From Mucor racemosus (taxonomy: Eukaryota; Mucoromycota; Mucoromycetes; Mucorales; Mucoraceae): a stretch of 64,000 nt of DNA. The position numbers were made by a program, and so were the translations under genes. Below are positions 47,134 to 58,400 of the stretch, one piece after another (position 1 is the stretch's first letter; every line of letters starts with the position of its first letter). Under the pieces are notes generated by a model. It ran no database searches, was not told the DNA's origin, and worked only from the letters and a program-made list of their open reading frames with translations. The DNA is taken from NCBI GenBank assembly GCA_027405735.1, contig JAPEHQ010000004.1, positions 1,488,001-1,552,000 of the forward strand, in the 5' to 3' direction.

Positions 47134-47524
47134 CTCATAAATTAAACAAAATAGGCAATATCTGTTATCATAGAAACATGCATCTTCTACCAGAAAAACC
47201 GGCTGTCATATCATAGATTCATTAAAAATTGCAAAGCGAGACCGTAGAGCGACGCCGTAATTGAGCATAGCAAGATTGAATGGCTAAGTCTCTTGTACGA
47301 TGGTATATCTAAGTTTTAAATAAAAAAGCGTTTCTTTTTTTTTAACTTTTTTTATATTTAGCCATGTACGGTCTGAAAATTAAGACTTTGTAGCGGACAT
47401 TTTCGGGGCTCATTTTATCCTTACCAACACTCATGATTTTGATCAAAAAACAGAAAAATCAAATTTTGATACCAAATTCAACGTTTAAATAAACCACATT
47501 GTGAGAGAAAATTGTAGCTGTAGC

Positions 47525-47887
47525 TAGGAATGGGCTTCGATTCGAGTTTGAATCGAGTTTTAACGGAAACGGCCATTCGATTCGAGTTGGAAAACGGCCC
47601 GTTTTTTTGTAACCCAGATAAAAAACGGGGTGGGAACAAGTATTGGTTTGCCTTAAGGAGGCTGTTAATAGCAACCTTGTCAAGTTAATATGGGATTATG
47701 AATTGATAATAGCATATTTGACAGTTTCACAACTTGAAGTATTTTTTCAATCCTGTTTTCGAGTTTAGCTGACAAAAAAAAAAAAGAAGAAACTCGAATA
47801 CCCTCATTCGAGTTTGCATAAAAAACGGCCCGTTAAAGCAGTCAAACTCGGTTAACCGTAATACGATGCGTTATTTGTGAAATCCTA
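47525..47887. mobile_element. hAT-type MITE with 8-bp target duplication
   Basis: Ends TAGGAATGGGC and GAAATCCTA share the inverted termini TAGGA/TCCTA and are flanked by GCTGTAGC on both sides (47517-47524 and 47888-47895). The 8-bp duplication and short TAGG ends point to the hAT superfamily. The empty site is seen at about 29172 and 53260. The interior has repeated TTCGAGTTT and CGGCCCGTT words and no transposase. 363 bp. Confidence 0.85.
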
Positions 47888-48394
47888 GCTGTAGCTAATA
47901 TGCATGTTATAAAAGCTTAATATTAAATGTTAAGTAATAAAACTTAGCATTTTTGGCCCAAAAACGGTTTTTTGGTTAAAGGATTTTCATGTAATATTTT
48001 GCAATAAAAATGTTTGTTGTTTTTTATTGAGCAAATAGAGCACTAAATTCTGCATATGTGTATATTTTTTGTTTTTATAATTGGTAGTATAATTAACTCT
48101 AGATTTGCAAAATCAGAAAAAAAAAATTAAAAAATGTCAAAATTGATGATCAGAACAAGAATAATTTTTGAAATTAATATTCCGCTTATAAGCTTTGTGA
48201 GTCTTAAAAATAAGAGATTTTATAATACTCGAGGACTTTTTCAAGAATTTACCATGCTGTACACATTTGATCCAAGCTTATTTCTGTAAACCTTTATACA
48301 TGTCAATAACATTGTGTGGTGGTTTATTCGATGATAAGATAGTCTTACTTTATAATCATTGCGCTAGAGGTAATTTACATTAGGGTTTAGTCTT

Positions 48395-48563
48395 ACCTCT
48401 CTAATATCATAAACATAAACGTGGCCATCACTGGAACCTATTGCCACCTTTTTGCCGTCCGTCTGTGTCCAAGCCAATTTATTCAATGCTTTACCAGAAC
48501 CAACTTAAGTACTTACAAATCGTTCTTTGGTATTTGCATTCAAATTCCATAAACTAAATTAAA
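48395..48563 (-). pseudogene. Captured dynein intermediate-chain-like fragment, copy d (best preserved)
   Basis: Reads SLWNLNANTKERFVST, a stop, VGSGKALNKLAWTQTDGKK, then VAIGSSDGHVYVYDIREV. The residues ALNKLAW and VAIGSSDGHVYVYD are closest to the final blade of dynein intermediate chains. The TAA stop is at the same position as in copies b and c. Confidence 0.65.
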
Positions 48564-49591
48564 GGGTTCCATTTACAGTAATAGTATCAAATGTATCATC
48601 AGCACGCCTTATGATAAATGTCAATCTAAACTTAAAAATATCCCACTGTCATTGTTATACAGTAAGCTATAAAAAGCTTTATTTTTATTAATACATCAAT
48701 CAAATAAAAAAACAAGATGTTACTAATAGCATATGGTGAGTATTTAATAAGATTTAAATGAGTTTGATGAAGTATGCTTTAAAACCCTTTTAAAAATCCT
48801 GAAGCAAACACGACATCTTGGTCCTGTAATTTCTATTCATCAAAATGTCGCGATTTCCACCACATAATGAATGCACCTTTTATCAATCTTGACCTCGTTT
48901 TGCATTGAGTATCAGTTTTTTACCAGTTGTATTTTCTCTGATTCATTAATATTCGGTCATATTGAACGATAGTGTATTAAATTACAATTTACGAGTATAA
49001 TGTTGGTATTTTTTTGTTATTACTTTAAAAACTTGATCCTATTATTACCGTTAATTATAATTGTCAAACTGATTGATTCATACAGTATATCATATTACTA
49101 TTTCGCATTGGTAGAGATTATACAATTGATATCTGCATTTAACACTGGTGGATTGGAAAGCTGTTGTCTGTCTTTAGTTTGATAAATAATGTGTAATTTG
49201 GTTTTGCAGTATAATTCTAGGCGTTTCTACTCCTAAAGATTGAATTTCCAAATGCAACTGCATCTGTTGAATATCACTTGAATTTTTTCTGTGCGTTGTA
49301 GCTCATGTTATACTAACTCCCATTTTGGTAAATATTGCTTAACATTCATGTATATTCAATTTTTGTGTCATACAGCTTAATATTAATGTACTAACATTGA
49401 GTTTTGTTTATGTCTCCATCAAAAATTGGCATTTTTTCCGGATGATGTCTACTACCAATTTCTAGAAAGCTCTAGTATCATTTCCAACAAGAAAAATACA
49501 GCTTGATTTGCTACATTATTTCACAAAATAATGAAGAGGAAAAACTGACAAATGCATGTTCACAAGTACGGGGATTAAAATTGTAGACCTC

Positions 49592-49766
49592 AGGAGGATG
49601 TCTAGCTCAATGGGTAGCGCATGATGCGTTGCAGATTGAGTGCGGCATACGTATTCGTGAGTTCCAACCCGCCAAAGGGGAAGCTCTTTGGCATCAGGAT
49701 ATGAATTTTGAAAGAGAATCTCCGATGGCCTTGCTTTTCATCGAATACGATCCTCCTTTTTTTTTC
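49592..49766 (+). mobile_element. tRNA-derived SINE-like element
   Basis: A GC-richer unit with a perfect pol III A box TAGCTCAATGGG at 49603-49614 and a B-box-like AGTTCCAACCC at 49660-49670. A non-tRNA body of about 90 bp follows, with a terminal T run at 49757-49766. The distance between boxes fits a tRNA-derived promoter. It does not fold as an intact tRNA with CCA-proximal pairing that I can see. Confidence 0.6.
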
Positions 49767-49868
49767 TTAGTAAGTTTTGCATATGTCTAGTAATTTGCTT
49801 CCTTTTTCATTAATGTATATGATATGCATACTAGTAAATTTGGCTTGCAAGACCCGGCTCGACACCAA

Positions 49869-50243
49869 TGCTACCAGCATCCATGGGTTATTGTACGTTC
49901 AGCCAGTTCGAGCAACAAGTTAGTTACCTGCTACTTACACCTACTAAGATCAGCAATCCTATCAGTTCTTCTTGTCGGTTTTCGAGGATATTAAACAGCC
50001 AATTTTGAAGCCAATTCCATTTCTAACTCACATTGAAATGTAATTCTTATAAATAGTCTTTTAAACCAAGACCTAGAAGCTCTAGGTTCTTTCTTTTACC
50101 ATTAGTTTTTCTAGTAATAAAGCCTACGTTCTCCATGATAAATGTTACTAGTCTTTATTATTATTCTTTCTATAAATAAGATTGTATGTATCCATAAACT
50201 CTCACTTCTCAACGAATATAAATCCAAATGACCTCCAGTTGCA
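49869..50243 (+). mobile_element. LTR-like segment, uncertain
   Basis: Starts TGCTACCAGCATCC, ends AGTTGCA, has CTTATAAATAGTC (TATA-like, about 50047) and GTAATAAAGCC (poly-A-like, about 50115). TGGCAGATACTTC follows one base after the end, in the position of a primer-binding site. The following DNA is cut at 50294 by block B. No target duplication or second copy supports it. Confidence 0.3.
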
Positions 50244-50294
50244 ATGGCAGATACTTCTAGCGCTGATCCGCAGAATTGCAAAAGGTTTAGCCTT

Positions 50295-50828
50295 GTCGTA
50301 TATTTTCAGGTTTGATAAATAATACTTAAAAAAGAATACAATTAAAAGATAATGATGAGTAATGAATCAGTTCTTCGACTGTATAATAAAAACAAGATAT
50401 CGTTTATTTAGATGTAAAAGTAAGGCCCTTTATATTGATTTGACATTGAGATCCTGAGATGTGATTTAAGGCACTATTGAACTATTAGATCTCTTTAATA
50501 GTAATCTATGGATTGAAATGGATTAATTATAATTTAACCGTTCTTGCAGAGCTTGTGAGTTGCTTTGTTTCAATACTGCGCTAATTGTGCTTGGATGTTG
50601 ATTTGATAGCTACTTGATTGATTAACCGCTGGGATGAAATAATATGGTGTCATAATTGAGGTCCAAGCGTTCTTAGTAATTACTCGATTAAACTTGGTAC
50701 GCTAGGAGTTTCTTATATCGGATATCGAGACTTTGTACTTCAATACATGTCGTAGTCAATAGATTGTAAGGTGTATTATTGATACTGTAGAAGGTAATAA
50801 CATATGGTACTTGGTGGCATACAACATA
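50295..50828 (+). repeat. Dispersed repeat block B, copy 5
   Basis: Begins GTCGTATATTTTCAGGTTTG. It is followed by the segment shared with 6912-7265 in inverse orientation, then a CACTA-like end. Confidence 0.8.
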
Positions 50829-51192
50829 GTATATCATTCATATTTATGCCAATGGTCACTCTTCCAAAAAAAAGCCGAACAATCTCCGGAAGCGGCCATC
50901 TAATGATATTTCCAAGCTTTAAGTCTCTAGAAAAAATTACCGGACAGCCCGGTCGCGGTTTTTTAAATATTCCAAGCAGCTATAAGATGCAGGTATCGAA
51001 ATTTCATACAAAAATTAAGGTTCGACTGCATTGCTATTAATTATTCAAAGGTTTCTTTTAAGTAAAGTATAAATACAACCTACAACATTATTAGCCTACT
51101 AATAACGGTTTTAACTTGAAACGTATAAGATGATACAACCGGATTCGAAAAAAGTCCATAAAATCACAAATTTAAAGATTTATATATAAAAG

Positions 51193-51560
51193 CACTACGG
51201 CCTACCTGTGCTGCACAAGTTAATTTTTTGGTGCCGAGGTAGGCTATACACTATAGCCTGATGCGTTGTTGCGCCCACTGAATAATGGCTAAAAAGATAA
51301 CAAGACGAACATGGACACAACAAAAGAAACTGCACACGGGCATAACGAAAAGCCTGTATGTGCAGAATTATAGATTCTATCCATGTGCATGACATTAATC
51401 CCATGTGTGTGTGCATAATAGTAGAATTATCCATAAGCATATAATTATCCCTATTTGTGCATAATAATAAAGTCTGACCATGAGCATAATGAGCTAATTG
51501 TATAGGTACACATTAGTTTGTTGTACATGAGCATTGTGCCTTTCTCAAAATTCTATTGCA
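51193..51560 (-). mobile_element. CACTA-like end with subterminal repeats, inverted copy
   Basis: CACTACGGCCTACCTGTGC at 51193 is the inverse of the ends at 6911 and 34640. It is followed by TGCACA, TGTGCAT and GAGCAT words over about 350 bp. The DNA outside this end matches the DNA outside 6911, so the two loci were duplicated together. Confidence 0.5.
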
Positions 51561-52061
51561 TTTTTTACTGGAATGGGTTTTTAAATTACATTTGTTTTAA
51601 TTAATATAGAGTATAGACAATAAATACAATTCAATACGTTGTTGATGTAGAGCAATACATGCAAGAGCCAATATATTTACGATTATCATAATTTGTAAAT
51701 ATGTTTATAGCTATAATGTTTACAGCAGCAATGGTTTTTGCTCGAACGTAAACTTAAATAACACTTACTGCTTAAATTTATATGCAGGCCAAATCTAAGA
51801 TTATAGATGTTACTTTATCACTCATAAAATTTAAACAAATTAACATTCTTTAAACTTACTATTTTAGTCTACGATTGTCAGCTGTAAAAAGATTTGTTTT
51901 GAAGTATAGCTACTGTACGATCAAAACTATGGTTATTAGGCAAGACATTAGATTGTTCTTTTTTTTTGTGTTTCTATATCATTTAAAATTTTATCAATTT
52001 CCTGGAACATTTCATGAGTTTGTAGCCAGTTCTAGCTTTTCATTGAATAGATAGAAATATC

Positions 52062-52306
52062 TGAAATGTCAAAACGGTCTTAAGAAATAATCTTGCCAAA
52101 ATATTACACTTTTTATTAACAATACATCCAGAGGATGTATTTATATACTTTTCATTATAACTATTACACAGAATTACTATCTAAGAACATTACACCAATT
52201 TACTAAGACGCATGTAAATCAACGTGTACACCTGTTGATTTACTATAATACCGAATATTGACTGCGACCTTGAATGTGCGACCTAGGATATGATATTGAC
52301 ATAACA
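52062..52306. mobile_element. Solo LTR with 5-bp target duplication (family 3)
   Basis: Begins TGAAATGTCAAAACGG and ends TTGACATAACA, flanked by ATATC on both sides (52057-52061 and 52307-52311). Related repeat copies at about 6030 and 27487 show the uninterrupted site. 245 bp, no genes. Confidence 0.85.
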
Positions 52307-52682
52307 ATATCATTATTGCCTCCGATTTGAACGGGTAAACAAGAAATACGTCCAAAAATACAGTAGTAAATAATAATATTTGATCTTAGAATTTAGAATG
52401 CAGTTAAATGAAAATATCAGTCTCTAATATAGACTGCTGCCTATACTAAAAACATTAATCCCTTATGTTAGCATGCGCATTCAGATAAAAAACGAAAAGA
52501 ATATCGGCTTGATAGTCTGATATGCCTTATCAAACAATGAATATATCCTTGGAATATGAAAACAAAAAGAGAGAAGCAACACACGTAGAAAAGGATTTTC
52601 GAGGCTTTACATTATTTAGCACAATTAAAGCCCTGCTAAATTGCACATTTCAGCCAATGTAAAAGCAGCATTACAGCGCATG

Positions 52683-52863
52683 TGTTTTACCAAAACTAAT
52701 AAGAATTAGACAAGAGTAAAAAGTGTCGTTTTATTCAATGTAGAGAATGAGATTATATATAGAAGAGATTATCAAGTGATACGATAGCTATTGATGGTGT
52801 AACAAATAACAATATCCTGATAATACAATTACTGTAGTGCTATATCTAGATTCTGATACAACA
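52683..52863. mobile_element. Solo LTR with 5-bp target duplication (family 4)
   Basis: Begins TGTTTTACCAAAAC and ends GATACAACA, flanked by GCATG on both sides (52678-52682 and 52864-52868). The uninterrupted site TTACAGCGCATGAACC is at about 27879-27894. 181 bp, short for an LTR but within range. Confidence 0.85.
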
Positions 52864-53799
52864 GCATGAACCATAAATTAAACAAAATAGGCAATATCTG
52901 CTGCTGTTATCATAGAAACATACATTTTCTATTAGAAAAACCGTCTGTCATATCATACATTCATTAAAAAATTGCAAAAGCGAGCCCGCAGAGCGATGCC
53001 ATAATTGAGCATAGCAAGATCGAATGGCTAAGTCTCTTAGACTCTGGTATTATATATCTAAGTTTTAAATAAAAATGCGTTTGTTTTTTTAACTTTTCTT
53101 ATATTTAACCATGTACGGTCTGAAAACTCAGACTTTGTAGCAGACATTTTCGGTGACTCATTTTACCCTTACCAACACTCATGATTTTTATCAAAAAACA
53201 GAAAAATCAAATTTTGATACCAAAATCGACGTTTAAACATACTACATTGTGAGAGAAACTTGTAGCTATAACTAATATGTATTTTATAAAAGCTTAATAT
53301 TAAATGTTAAGTAATAAAACTTCGTACTTTTGTCCCAAAAACGGCTTTTCGGTTAAAGGATTTTCATGTAATATTTTGCAATAAAAATGCTTGTTGTTTT
53401 TTATTGAGCAAATAGAACACTAAAGTCTGTATATGTGTATTTTTTTTGTTTTTATAATTGGTAGTATAATTAACACTAGATTTGCAAAACCAGAAAAAAA
53501 AATTAAAAAATGTCAAAATTGATGATCAGAACAAGAATAATTTTTGAAATTAATATTCCGCTTATAAGCTTTGTGAGTCTTAAAAATAAGAGATTTTATA
53601 ATTTTTGAGAACTTTTTCAAAAAAAAAAAAGCAGAGTAGGGATGAAAAGAAAGCCCCAGTTTTAAGAAGAAAACAGCAAATTTTGCCTGTTTTCGTGGGA
53701 TATAGAATAAACTTGGGAATATGTAGCATAGCATGACCAATTCATATATATTTTACAGTGTTTGTTATATATTCTAAAAGTTCTTGATTGTGGGTTTTT

Positions 53800-54937
53800 A
53801 TACAGAAAAATTTAGTAATTGGTTTCGAAATTTCATTGATCAGAGTATAATTAGTTTTGGTATACAGTATACATAGGCCGATGTGAATGAAATATCTTTG
53901 GAACAAATAAGAGAAATTATTATAATGTTTATACCATTAAATTTTTTTTTTCGAACTCCAAGACTCATAAGTATTTATCAGTTATATACTATAGCAAATT
54001 CGTTTTAAGCTTTACAATTAATGCGGATTAAAAAGTTATCGATATTGCCCCTTCGATTGTTTTAAAATGTGTTAGTGTTTGCTTATGTTTGATTGCAGCT
54101 CTACTGTATAAAATCCCCTCGAATGTAGTACTATTATGATAACCTGCGCTCGTGAATCCTTTGACATTTTTCAAATAAATATTTTCCTGAGGCGAGAACT
54201 TTCCATATTACTTCTTTTGCGATACCACGCATATAAATGTCGTAAGTTGGGACAATAGTGTATGAAAAAGTAAAGCATTTGAATCCCATTATCAAGTGTA
54301 ATAGATCCCTCTTTAAGTATCATTTTCTTAACATGCATGTCGAGTTCACTATGCTCTTGTTTTATGCTGTTTAAAATTTTTAGAATATTTGTTGGCAACT
54401 AAATATTGATTTAAAGTGCTACTTCTGCTGTTTTAATCCAACTTTTTCACACCAGCAGGTATTCGTAAATAGCTTTATTGCCCCCAACATATTCCAGGAT
54501 ACAACTCAAAAATCTTATGGCGGATGATTCCAAAGAGGAGGTTCTGTCATAATTGAAAAAAAGTATGAAAATAGAAAATAAAGCTGATGCAAAAAATAAA
54601 CGTTATAGTTGGCGTTAATGGGATTTGTTAACTCATACTTTAACAGATTTTCTCTCTTTAGATAAATCAATTTTTCTCCATGGTTTAAGCCTTATACTGT
54701 ATGTGCACTCGATATTCTGAAGTTCAATATTATGAAATTTCGAACATTATCTGATCTAGATTAATGGTCCAATGCACCAGGTATGCAATAAATCTAAAGC
54801 AATTGAAACTTTTTTAAAGTAAGAGATACATATTTAAATCTAATAGTTTATTCAAATGATAAAAAAAAAGTACAAAATAACTCTATATATGCTTAATAAA
54901 AAAATATATATTACATAGTAATAAGTAAATCATTTAC
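53800..54937. other. Intergenic region with one unassigned open frame
   Basis: A minus-strand frame at 54171-54398 (75 codons, including MLYFFIHYCPNLRHLYAWY) has protein-like composition and might be a leftover of an F-box/leucine-rich-repeat-type gene. It has no supporting upstream exons. Nothing else is recognised. Confidence 0.3.
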
Positions 54938-55462
54938 TTATAACTTCAGGATCATGATATTATCAGTATCTTCTTGATCTCCCACCTTGAAGATGTGAGT
55001 TCCAACTTTATAAAAGCCTCTGTTTGAGTAAAATTTGATAGCAGTAGGGTTGAATTCCCAAACACCGAGCCACATTGTCTTTTTGTTCAATTCTTTTGCT
55101 TTAGCGATACATAATGCCATCAATTTTCCTCCAACACCTTTTCCAGCACAGTTCTTGTCAACATAAATTCTTTGCAATTCAATTGCATCTGAGTCTCCAA
55201 TAAAATCATATACTTTTTCATTTTGGCGCAACTGACAAAATCCAACAGGTACTTTGTTTTCGTCAAAAGCCATAAATGTCCAGACTGTTGGATCATTTAA
55301 TTCTTTGAGTTGAATTTCAGGTGTATAACTTTCATCTAAATAAGCTTCCATATTTGTGGGAGCATTATCAGAACCAAAAGTATCAGCAAAAAGTCTTCTT
55401 CCCAATGTAGAGAGCACTTGAGCATAGCTTGCGTCAATTTGAATTACTTGGATATCGGACAT
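54938..55462 (-). CDS. GNAT-family N-acetyltransferase
   Basis: Intronless gene of 174 residues. It has the GNAT acetyl-CoA-binding motif A: IELQRIYVD followed by CAGKGVGGKLM at about residues 95-115, where GKGVGG is the pyrophosphate loop (Q/R-x-x-G-x-G/A type). Motif B follows with FYSNRGFYKVG at about 145-155. Size and layout resemble small stress-type or polyamine acetyltransferases such as bacterial PaiA. The substrate cannot be read from sequence. It is the only intronless gene among those rebuilt here and is isolated between repeats and a long spacer, compatible with (but not proof of) acquisition from bacteria. Confidence 0.88.
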   Translation of the reverse strand: MSDIQVIQIDASYAQVLSTLGRRLFADTFGSDNAPTNMEAYLDESYTPEIQLKELNDPTVWTFMAFDENKVPVGFCQLRQNEKVYDFIGDSDAIELQRIYVDKNCAGKGVGGKLMALCIAKAKELNKKTMWLGVWEFNPTAIKFYSNRGFYKVGTHIFKVGDQEDTDNIMILKL

Positions 55463-58400
55463 ATTTATTAATTATGTAGAAAAAAGGTACAGGATGTCAA
55501 TTCAACATTTTCAGACCTTTTAAAACATTAGTGTGACCCGCAATGACTAAAAAAAACTGATAAGAACTGCACAAACATCTCCGGTGCATCGGATGAATTG
55601 TGTCTTGTATCGGTAGATCAAAAACTTGGATCGACGTTTTGACATGTACTAGTTATCTATGAAAAACAGAGAAAAACATTAGTAGGATATACGCTTTAGT
55701 AGTACTCAATTGTTCATAGGCGTCATTTAGCTCTTTATATTTAGGCAGCATCTCTTCAACTTGGTAAATCCCATCTCTAGTAAGAAAAAAAAATACTACC
55801 ATAAAGCCGCGCCTCAGAATGAGGGAACAAAAGTCAGTAGCTTGCTATTATAAAATAAGTACTGCAGTTTTTTAGCACGGCTTTTATGAAAAAATTCTAT
55901 ATGTAGCACAATTTGTTTTAAGCACGAAATGTACATTTCAGTTTGCCATTTGAATCCCCCGGTTAATAGGCGTAAAACTGGATTTTTGAGTATTTATTAC
56001 GTAATTTTATGTGAAAAATGGTGATTTTGTCACTTCAAACGAGAAAATCTCGATCAAAAATAAGGTTAGAGAAAAAATAAATTATAGGAATGTTTATAAA
56101 GGCCCAGTCAACACATCTATGATTAGTTTTATTTGATATCTTTATTGTGGAGTCTACGATTTATATTTAAACGCAAATAAATCATTATTATTGGCTTATA
56201 AGCTTAAATACCCTTTATGCCTGTGCACTTTGGAGACGATGACAAAAGTCTCTAACTTTGATACTCAATAAAAAATCAACTAGGTATTGCAGAAACAAAG
56301 GCTCGTCATAAATTTATTGAGAAAGATCTACTTAATCATCCTATAATTAGTTCGAAAAAAAAAATCATTTCTATTTATGTCTCTAATTTGACTCAAAAAA
56401 GCACTATTTTGGGAAGAGGGGCATTTTTTTCGTGTTTATAAAATTTGCATTATAGAACAAAAAATGCCGTTGCATACCTATGAATCTCAAATGGGCTAAT
56501 ATCAGTAGCTGCATACGATAAATGATCGGATTGAGCCCAAAACAGTTATCTACAGACATCGTGTAGACTTTTAAGAATTCAAACTTAATCATAAAAACCA
56601 TATTGATCATTGCAAGTTTAGATTTAAATGTGAAGAATAGCCTAATCCTACTCTTAATGATCTAATTTTTTATAAATAAAATTACTTTTGAGGAAACGTT
56701 CCTGAATACGAAAAATGCATGATTTGGTAATTAAAAGCGCGTCTTCCTTTAGGTTAATAGACAGCAAAACAGTTACTTTTAATAGCAAACATGTTTGCTG
56801 CTGTGGATTTGAAGATCATTGATTTAAAAGTAGTTAATGTCTGATAATATGAGTAGTAATTTTTCAGTATAGTGCTAAAAGACAGAGGCTCTTTATTGAG
56901 CATATAATTTTTGAAGCCAATATTTCAAAACCAGTTTAATTCGCATTTAAATGTACTTGATGTCTTGTAACTAAAGATTGAATGTATAAAGTATGATCCT
57001 TGTATTTATAAAACCAATTGATATATGTCACAAGTTTATTTAGATGTATAATAATATTAATTTACAGCGATCATATGCTCAAGAAAGGTTGATAATGGAA
57101 ATTGTAAAAAGAAAAAAAGCAGAATTAATGCTTCAAAGTATTTTTTTAAAAAGATTCAAAATATCAAGGTAATACTTCGAATATGGAAAATCAATATTTA
57201 ACATGTTGAATTTGTTTTTTATTTTGATTTTATATATATTTGAATCTGTCATCTATATTTAATTTATCTCTATGCAAGATAATGCGATATATATTGTCAT
57301 TAAGATTCAATCAATAAAGTAGGACAAGACAAGGAGATTCAGGATGAAAACAAGGTTTAATGTGATATAAAACTGATGCGTTAAAGTCCGAGGGAGAGAG
57401 GGAGAGAGAGAGAGCTCTAAATGTATGAATATACGTAGTAAGAATGATGATTGTTAATCTGATCCTAGAGTAGGGTTTTGTTCTAGTTTATCGTAGGTAT
57501 ATGCACAGTAATTCCGACCTTCTTATTTCAAGATGAGATCGAGATTTGGGATAAATTAGTACTAGTGTTATTATTATTTTTTGAAGGTTAAATATATTTA
57601 TTCAAATTACACGAAATCCCCTTGAAATATTTTTAGAAAACTCAATTCATTAGAGGGAGGAGGAATAGCAATTTACTTGAATTTCCCTTACTGATTTTGT
57701 ATGTTTATTTTTAATTAAAGCAATATAAGTAATATACATATATAACACATCCCAAAGCGAGTTGTTATTTGTGAGAAAGAGGAAAACGATATAAAGAGAT
57801 AAAGAGAGAAAATGCACAATGCATGTACAAGAAAATTTAATAAATGTATTCACAATGTTTCTCACGTCATTTCCACACATTTATGTTTGGTTTCTCCTTA
57901 TTACTTGCTCCTTTTCTTCTTCGTTTTGAACCACTCCTGCTTTACCTTTGATATGAACCTTCAAACACCCTCAAAATAACCCTCCCATAAACAAATATAC
58001 ACACACAGATTTACATGATACATATATGAAATTATTCATTCTGGAATACAAAATTGATTGCTAAGAAACAAAAACAAAACAAAAAAAGACCTGACATTAT
58101 AATGTCCATTAATAGATAGCAAAAGTAACTTTAAAAATGCTAAAAATATTGGCATGTTATACAAGTAAGAAGCGATCTACAGCTTGTTAATTAACATGAT
58201 CAAAACGACAATTGATATCATGATGGATTTTTAACATTTGACTGAGAAAAATATAAATGGATCATTACACATTTAAGGGTAAAATAGAAGTATTCTTTTT
58301 CGATTATATACTATAAGCAGTGTATTCTCCTTATTGTTGCTTCTACTACTATGACTATACGACTACTACGGTTGCTGTTGTTGTTGTTATAAAAGGCATC

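Larger units (their letters stand above)
47105..48600 (-). repeat. Blocks E and D, further inverted copy
   Basis: Matches 27292-30047 and 31856-34030, for example AATATTTTGCAATAAAAATG at about 47993 and CCTTACCAACACTCATGATT at about 47420. It carries the hAT MITE at 47525-47887 and the best-preserved dynein-like fragment. Confidence 0.8.
51840..53600 (-). repeat. Blocks E and D, inverted copy interrupted by two solo LTRs
   Basis: Matches 27292-29500, for example CTACGATTGTCAGCTGTAAA at 51870 and TTGTGAGAGAAACTTGTAG at 53246. The D part ends at about 53600 and is followed by a short piece of block A (about 53620-53800). Confidence 0.8.

Noticed and set aside
47459..47683. 74-codon minus-strand open frame as a gene
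   Set aside because: It lies across the hAT MITE boundary and is explained by the insertion.
49592..49766. Functional tRNA gene
   Set aside because: The A box is good but the B box is imperfect, acceptor-stem pairing is not evident and a long non-tRNA body follows, so a SINE is the better reading.
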